Part shown: positions 5,175 through 8,980 of the stretch, in pieces | Position numbering within the stretch: the first letter of the stretch is position 1 | Layout of the letters: each line of letters opens with the position of its first letter | Source of the DNA: Bacillota bacterium | GTDB lineage: Bacteria > Bacillota > Clostridia > Oscillospirales > Ruminococcaceae | Assembly: GCA_023395695.1 (NCBI GenBank) | Contig: JAEWYJ010000274.1 | Coordinates: 1 to 8,980 of the forward strand | Direction of reading: 5' to 3' | DNA: 8,980 nt | Program-made: the position numbers and the translations under genes | The notes under the pieces: generated by a model | The model's database searches: none | What the model was told of the DNA's origin: nothing | Seen by the model: only the letters and a program-made list of their open reading frames with translations

Positions 5175-6500
5175 ATGAGAATTGTAGCATGCGGCGATTC
5201 GCTTTTTTCCAGCCGGAATTTGGCTAACAGGTTGGACAAAAGGGTGGTCGATGTTCTGCAGAGTGCGGACGCGGCCTTTACCAATGCCGAATTCAGTACC
5301 CCCAAGCCGACTACCCCGCCGGGACTATGCATGTATTTGACGTCGGTCAAGCCCGAAACGCTTGACGAATTTGTGGATTTGAACATTAAAATGGTTGCCT
5401 TTGCAAACAACCACACCACGGATTACGGCTGGCAGGGTACGATGGATACCATTGAGGCTGCCGCCGCACGCAAGCTGATTCCCTGCGGCATCGGCAGAAA
5501 TCTTGAGGATGCCAGAAAAGCACGTTTTCTGGACACCGACAAAGGCCGCGTCAGCGTTGTGGCGGCTTGCTCGACTTGGGCGGAGAGAGCACTGGCCAGT
5601 ATGCCGGGTGCAGACGTTGTAGCACGGCCCGGACTGTGCCCGTTGAGATGGGGACACGCCTATGTTTTGCCCGACAAAGAGTTTGAACAGCTTCAGAAAA
5701 TTGATGAAATGCTGGGCACAAAAGCAAGCATGCTGGAGGTCAGCCGGGTTGAAACCTGGCCGATGCCGGGCCCGGACAACTTTAAATTCGGTTCGGCAAT
5801 GGACGGAAATCTGCCCATTGAACGCGGCGACCGCGCTTATGTGCGTACCTATGTCAACGAAGAGGATGAGCAGGCGGTTCTCAAAAGCATCCGAGACGCC
5901 GTTAAACGTTCTGATTTTGTGCTGGCCAGCCTGCACACGCACGAGGGGCTTAATGAAAACTGGTATGCCGCCGAACCGCCTGCCTTTGTTGAAGAATTCG
6001 CCCGTAAGGCCATTGATGCCGGCGCTCATGCCGTTATTGGGCATGGCGCACATTACGCCCGCGGGGTCGAAGTTTACAAGGGTCGCCCTATTTTTTATAA
6101 TCTGGGGAGCCTTATCATGGAATTTGAGGCCGGGGAATCGATGATTTCGCCGGAGATGTACCATACCTACGGCTGGGCTGCCAATGCCCGACCCTCCGAC
6201 CTGCATGGCGGACGCGCAAAGAATGCCGACGGAAGCTGGAACGGTTTTTATGCTGAACGCCGCTTCTCAAAGAATTTTCTTGTGATTATCGACACGGCGG
6301 ATGACCGTATAGATTATAAGCTGCTGCCGCTTGATTTGGATATGCAGCGCGAAAATTGTCTTGAGAGAGGGTTGCCGGTTGTGGCCTCGCCGGAGGTGGG
6401 TGCGGAAATAGCCCGTGACCTGACCGAAATGAGCCAAAAATACGGCACCCGGTTTTCCTATAATACAGAGGACGGCACAATTGCCATTATCAATTGCTAA
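5175..6500 (+). CDS. CapA/PgsA-family metallophosphoesterase-like protein, cytosolic, unknown substrate
   Basis: The protein belongs to the CapA (PGA_cap) family, a calcineurin-like fold named for poly-gamma-glutamate capsule proteins. Metal-site-like motifs appear in order: GD at residues 7-8, N37-A-E39, the NNHTTDYG block (78-85), LHTHEG (253-258) with His254 and His256, and the GHGAHYARGVEVYKGRPI block (289-306) with His290 and His293, followed by FYNLGSL (307-313). AGGAGG at 5162-5167, 7 nt before the ATG, is a strong ribosome binding site. Unlike capsule-linked CapA/PgsA, there is no signal peptide or N-terminal membrane anchor: the metal motif begins at residue 7, so the protein should act in the cytosol. 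Between the NNH and HTH motifs lies an unusually long region (about 140-235) that may carry substrate specificity. It is the last gene before the operon terminator, and no capsule (pgsB, pgsC) genes are near. A hydrolase for an ester, lactone or phosphorylated form of the imported compound is possible but unproven. Confidence 0.85.
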   Translation: MRIVACGDSLFSSRNLANRLDKRVVDVLQSADAAFTNAEFSTPKPTTPPGLCMYLTSVKPETLDEFVDLNIKMVAFANNHTTDYGWQGTMDTIEAAAARKLIPCGIGRNLEDARKARFLDTDKGRVSVVAACSTWAERALASMPGADVVARPGLCPLRWGHAYVLPDKEFEQLQKIDEMLGTKASMLEVSRVETWPMPGPDNFKFGSAMDGNLPIERGDRAYVRTYVNEEDEQAVLKSIRDAVKRSDFVLASLHTHEGLNENWYAAEPPAFVEEFARKAIDAGAHAVIGHGAHYARGVEVYKGRPIFYNLGSLIMEFEAGESMISPEMYHTYGWAANARPSDLHGGRAKNADGSWNGFYAERRFSKNFLVIIDTADDRIDYKLLPLDLDMQRENCLERGLPVVASPEVGAEIARDLTEMSQKYGTRFSYNTEDGTIAIINC

Positions 6501-6541
6501 CCACTAAAATAAGATATATATCTTTATTGGTATCCAACCAG

Positions 6542-6587
6542 CAGCAAGTGCGGCCCGATGGGAAACGGGTCGCACTTGCTGTTTTAT
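6542..6587 (+). terminator. Intrinsic terminator of the TRAP-aro operon
   Basis: A 16-bp stem (6542-6557 with 6566-6581; one G-U pair, otherwise perfect) encloses an 8-nt loop and is followed by TTTTAT. It lies 41 nt after the capA-like stop. This is a strong rho-independent terminator and marks the end of the plus-strand unit. Confidence 0.92.
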
Positions 6588-6780
6588 CGCGCGTTTATCC
6601 CCGGGTTTTTGCTTGTATAGCCGATTGATTTTTAAAGCGACCCAGTGTTTGGCGTGCCTGTTCTTTGGGTTGCAAGGCGGATGCCCCAGCTGGACTGGCA
6701 CACCCGGCAAGAAGGGTAATGCGGCAACAGGGAAAACAAGCCGTCCATATGGGACGGTTTTGAAGTCGGGCTGCTCTATA
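6588..6780. other. Gene-free convergent spacer
   Basis: Between the two terminators no credible gene was found. It contains a CCGTCC/GGACGG hairpin (6741-6746 with 6752-6757) followed by TTTT, which could be a weak back-up terminator on the plus strand. It also contains GTGCC near 6654 and GGCAC further downstream, which could close a longer fold. A minus-strand open frame of 143 codons crosses this stretch and both terminators; it has no recognisable domain and is judged non-coding. Confidence 0.5.
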
Positions 6781-6824
6781 TAAAAAGAAAGGCTGTGATG
6801 CCGCAACCCCGGCAACACAGCCTT
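6781..6824 (-). terminator. Intrinsic terminator of the symporter-aminotransferase operon
   Basis: Read on the minus strand, AAGGCTGTG (6824-6816) pairs with CACAGCCTT (6797-6789), with an inner GCCG/CGGC stem after a 2-by-2 internal loop. The tail is TTTCTTTTT (6790-6782). The T-rich tail is present only on the minus strand, so it serves the aromatic-to-sulfur-type operon ending at 6973, about 150 nt away. On the plus strand the same hairpin lacks a T-run. Confidence 0.8.
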
Positions 6825-6972
6825 ATTACATGATAGCCGAACAACTTGGGAAGCGACGCTGCCTCGGTATGCGTACTTTTGTGCCGTAAGACACGGCGGG
6901 ATGCAAACGATAGGGATAACGCACAGACACAGCAACTATGCTGGCAAGGCAATGGCTTTTTAAGTTGGCCGG

Positions 6973-8145
6973 TTATATAGCGCTTACGACAGCTTCAAGC
7001 AGCTGTTGTAACGCCTTTTCCAGCGTCTGGCGCGGGCAGGCGATATTGATACGCATAAAACCGGAGCCGCCTGTTCCAAATTCAAAGCCCGGATCAAGAG
7101 CGATTTTAGCTTTCCTCAGGCAGAAGTTGTTGAGCGCCTGATCGTCCATACCTAATCCGGAAAAATCCATCCAGACCAGATAGGTTCCTTCCGGGCGAAC
7201 AACGGAGATTTGCGGAAGCTTCTTTTGCATAAAGTCCAACAGATACGCGAGGTTCTGCTGTAAGTACTCGTTGAGCTCAGACAGCCATGTGTCTCCATGC
7301 CGGTAAGCGGCCTCGGTCGCCACAAGCCCGAAAATATTTCCCGACCCAACATTATAGTTATTGACTACAGCGTTGAATTGCGCTCTCAGCGCTTCGTTTG
7401 GGATGATGATGCTGGATGTTTTTAATCCGGCCAGATTAAAAGTCTTGCTGGCGCCGGTGCAAAGAATGGTGCATTGCTCAATTTCTCTGGACAGTGTTGG
7501 CAAGCAGGTATGGTGGCTTCCCGCGTAAATCAGGTCGGCGTGAACTTCGTCTGAAACGATGAGGATATTATGCGCCAGGCAGAGTTCCGCCAGCGCCATA
7601 AGCTCTTCGCGCTGCCAGACCCGCCCCACCGGGTTATGCGGGCTGCAAAGAAAAATCATTTTGACCGAGTCATCAAGCTGCGCTTTAAGGTTTTCAAGAT
7701 CGATCATATAACGGCCATTCTCTACGCGCAGCGGATTGTCCAGCACGGTCCGGCCGGCGGTTTTTATCGTACGGGCAAAGGGATAATAAACCGGCGACTG
7801 GATAATAACCTTGTCGCCCGGCTTGGTATAGGCGTCAATCAACAGGCTGAGCGCAGTGACTACGCCCGGGCTGTGGCAAATCCACTCCTTTTGAACTTCC
7901 CACTGATGATGACGTTTCATCCATGCCATAACAGACGCCAGATAGCTGTCCGGCATTCCCGTATAGCCAAAAAGGCCGTGGGCGGCGCGCGCCGTTATAG
8001 CGTTAACCACCTCGTCGGGAACGCGGAAGTCCATATCGGCAATCCACATAGGAATAATATCGCCATCTCCAAACATGCTTTCGCGCGCATCCCATTTTTT
8101 GCAGTTGAATCCCACTCGGTTTGTTACTTTGGAAAAGTTGTCCAT
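6973..8145 (-). CDS. MalY/PatB-type PLP aminotransferase, probable cystathionine beta-lyase
   Basis: Fold-type I pyridoxal-phosphate enzyme of the MalY/PatB branch, whose members mostly cleave cystathionine or other cysteine conjugates (C-S beta-lyase) in the cytosol. The ATG at 8145 is chosen because AAGGAG (8160-8155) lies 9 nt upstream and the product opens in family fashion with MDNFSKVTNRVGFNCKKWD; a longer frame to 8223 would overlap the symporter gene. The 390-residue length is typical. Visible marks: MWIADMDF (33-40), HSPGVVTALS (91-100), SPVYYPF (117-123), SPHNPVGR (168-175) with Asn171, SDEVHADL (198-205) with Asp199, GASKTFNLAGLK (231-242) with PLP Lys234, and FMRINIACP (363-371) with the carboxylate Arg365. 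All key residues are intact. It starts 26 nt after the symporter stop, so the two are surely co-transcribed; the imported amino acid may be its substrate. A plain transaminase role cannot be excluded. Confidence 0.92.
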   Translation of the reverse strand: MDNFSKVTNRVGFNCKKWDARESMFGDGDIIPMWIADMDFRVPDEVVNAITARAAHGLFGYTGMPDSYLASVMAWMKRHHQWEVQKEWICHSPGVVTALSLLIDAYTKPGDKVIIQSPVYYPFARTIKTAGRTVLDNPLRVENGRYMIDLENLKAQLDDSVKMIFLCSPHNPVGRVWQREELMALAELCLAHNILIVSDEVHADLIYAGSHHTCLPTLSREIEQCTILCTGASKTFNLAGLKTSSIIIPNEALRAQFNAVVNNYNVGSGNIFGLVATEAAYRHGDTWLSELNEYLQQNLAYLLDFMQKKLPQISVVRPEGTYLVWMDFSGLGMDDQALNNFCLRKAKIALDPGFEFGTGGSGFMRINIACPRQTLEKALQQLLEAVVSAI

Positions 8146-8171
8146 GCTTGTATGCTCCTTAAAATCGGTAA

Positions 8172-8980
8172 TCAAAGGGTCGATTGGTTCTGGTAACGGC
8201 GTTTCATCTCGTCGGAGGACCAAAGCTCCGCGTGCTCAATGCCGGCAGCCACAGGATCAAAATAGGGATTCAGACCCTGCTTGCGCTGACGCTCGTAATC
8301 CTTGACCGCCTTTCCGACAATCCCCGAGAGCAGCACGAGCGAAATGAGGTTGGTCCAGACCATAAATCCGGTGCCGATGTCGTTCATCGACCATACCAGA
8401 CCGCCGGATTTAGTCGAGCCGAATATGACCATGAGCAGAAAAACCACCTTGACGACCATAAAGAGAGGTTTGAGGTTTTTGCCCCGGTTTTCGCCCAGAA
8501 AATAGGTGATGTTGGTTTCGCCGATATAATAAGCCGCCATAAGGGAGGTGAAAGCGAAGAAAAACAGTGCGATGGCAACCAGCGCGCTTCCAAAGCCGGG
8601 GAGCACCGTTTCGGCGGCAGTTTGGGCATAAATAGCGCCCGCGGCCACATCGCCGATGTGGTTTACAATATTCTCACCCGTGGCTTGGTTGACCACATTA
8701 TAGCTGTTTGTAATAATAATCATCAGCGCAGTTGCGGTGCAGACAAGCAGCGTGTCAACGTAAACCGAAACAGCCTGAACCATGCCCTGTTTAACCGGGT
8801 GAGAGGTTTCGGCAGCAGCAGCTGACTGCGGGGCGGTTCCCATACCCGCACTGCAGGAGTTGACGCCGCGCTTGACGCCCCAGACAATAGCCGAACCCAC
8901 GATTCCGCCGAAAACAGCGTCGGCGCCAAAGGCGCTTGCAAAGATAATCCTGAAGGTTTCAGGCAGGTTCGAAATATTTG
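8172..8980 (-). CDS. AGCS-family sodium:amino acid symporter, C-terminal part (cut by right edge)
   Basis: Integral membrane carrier of the alanine/glycine:cation symporter family, importing a small neutral amino acid with sodium. The frame is open to the right edge (first whole codon at 8978), giving the last 268 residues; about 200 N-terminal residues lie outside. Recognisable blocks are FRIIFASAFGADAVFGG, VWGVKRGVNS, AGMGTAPQSAAAAE then SHPVKQG, and VYVDTLLVCTATALMIIITN, followed by further hydrophobic segments and a charged tail ending NQSTL. The family signature after VKRG usually contains Ser-Asn-Glu-Ala-Gly; here it reads Ser-Cys-Ser-Ala-Gly, so Asn-Glu is replaced. This may mark a subfamily with different substrate choice. 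The last residues lie just upstream of the aminotransferase, with which it forms an operon. The promoter is outside the window. Confidence 0.9.
   Translation of the reverse strand, partial: NISNLPETFRIIFASAFGADAVFGGIVGSAIVWGVKRGVNSCSAGMGTAPQSAAAAETSHPVKQGMVQAVSVYVDTLLVCTATALMIIITNSYNVVNQATGENIVNHIGDVAAGAIYAQTAAETVLPGFGSALVAIALFFFAFTSLMAAYYIGETNITYFLGENRGKNLKPLFMVVKVVFLLMVIFGSTKSGGLVWSMNDIGTGFMVWTNLISLVLLSGIVGKAVKDYERQRKQGLNPYFDPVAAGIEHAELWSSDEMKRRYQNQSTL

Noticed and set aside
5325..6206. Long minus-strand open frame (293 codons) opposite the capA-like gene
   Set aside because: The plus-strand frame shows ordered CapA motifs and a strong ribosome binding site. The antisense frame has none and owes its length to codon bias.
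6504..6935. Minus-strand open frame of 143 codons in the convergent gap
   Set aside because: It crosses both intrinsic terminators, has no recognisable motif, and shows an irregular Pro/His/Arg/Cys-rich composition. It looks like chance in a non-coding spacer.
8184..8825. Plus-strand open frame opposite the symporter gene
   Set aside because: The translation is charged and Arg/His/Asn-rich without a domain, and the minus frame is a clear AGCS membrane protein.
1..8980. CRISPR array, tRNA, rRNA, insertion sequence ends or attachment sites
   Set aside because: No regularly spaced repeats, cloverleaf-like sequence, transposase motif or paired terminal repeats were seen on reading both strands.

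Overview
The window looks like part of the chromosome of an anaerobic Firmicute of the clostridial type. The evidence is moderate GC content, strong AGGAGG-like ribosome binding sites, tight co-directional gene packing, and AroD, AroE, CapA-type and MalY/PatB sequences with a clostridial look. No phage, insertion sequence, CRISPR, rRNA or tRNA is visible.

Layout: (1) Positions 1-216 carry, on the minus strand, what looks like the C-terminal end of a second TRAP transporter large subunit (DctM-like). It lacks its upstream part and runs off the left edge. (2) Positions 285-359 hold a near-consensus sigma-A promoter (TTGACA, 17-bp spacer, TATACT), followed by an imperfect and then a perfect palindrome whose centres are 20 bp apart. 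This is a clear candidate operator. (3) Positions 375-6500 form one plus-strand gene group: dctP (lipoprotein solute receptor), dctQ and dctM (membrane subunits of a tripartite TRAP transporter), aroD (type I 3-dehydroquinate dehydratase), an aroE-like shikimate/quinate dehydrogenase, and a cytosolic CapA-fold metallohydrolase-like protein. A strong intrinsic terminator at 6542-6587 closes it. (4) A convergent gene-free stretch runs from 6501 to 6972. (5) On the minus strand, a partial AGCS-type sodium:amino acid symporter (8172 to the right edge) lies upstream of a MalY/PatB-type aminotransferase or cystathionine beta-lyase (6973-8145), with its own terminator at 6781-6824.

Working model (inference): the plus-strand group is a regulated uptake-and-use unit for a hydroaromatic acid such as shikimate, quinate or a dehydro-derivative. 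The TRAP system would import the acid, the AroE-like enzyme would oxidise or reduce it, and AroD would interconvert 3-dehydroquinate and 3-dehydroshikimate. Arguments for catabolism or salvage rather than biosynthesis are the dedicated transporter, the single regulated promoter, the absence of other aro genes, and an AroE whose NADP-binding NRT motif is altered. The CapA-type protein has no assigned job; its place in the unit suggests a metabolic role rather than one in capsule formation. The minus-strand pair looks like a separate amino-acid (sulfur or alanine-type) uptake and degradation operon.
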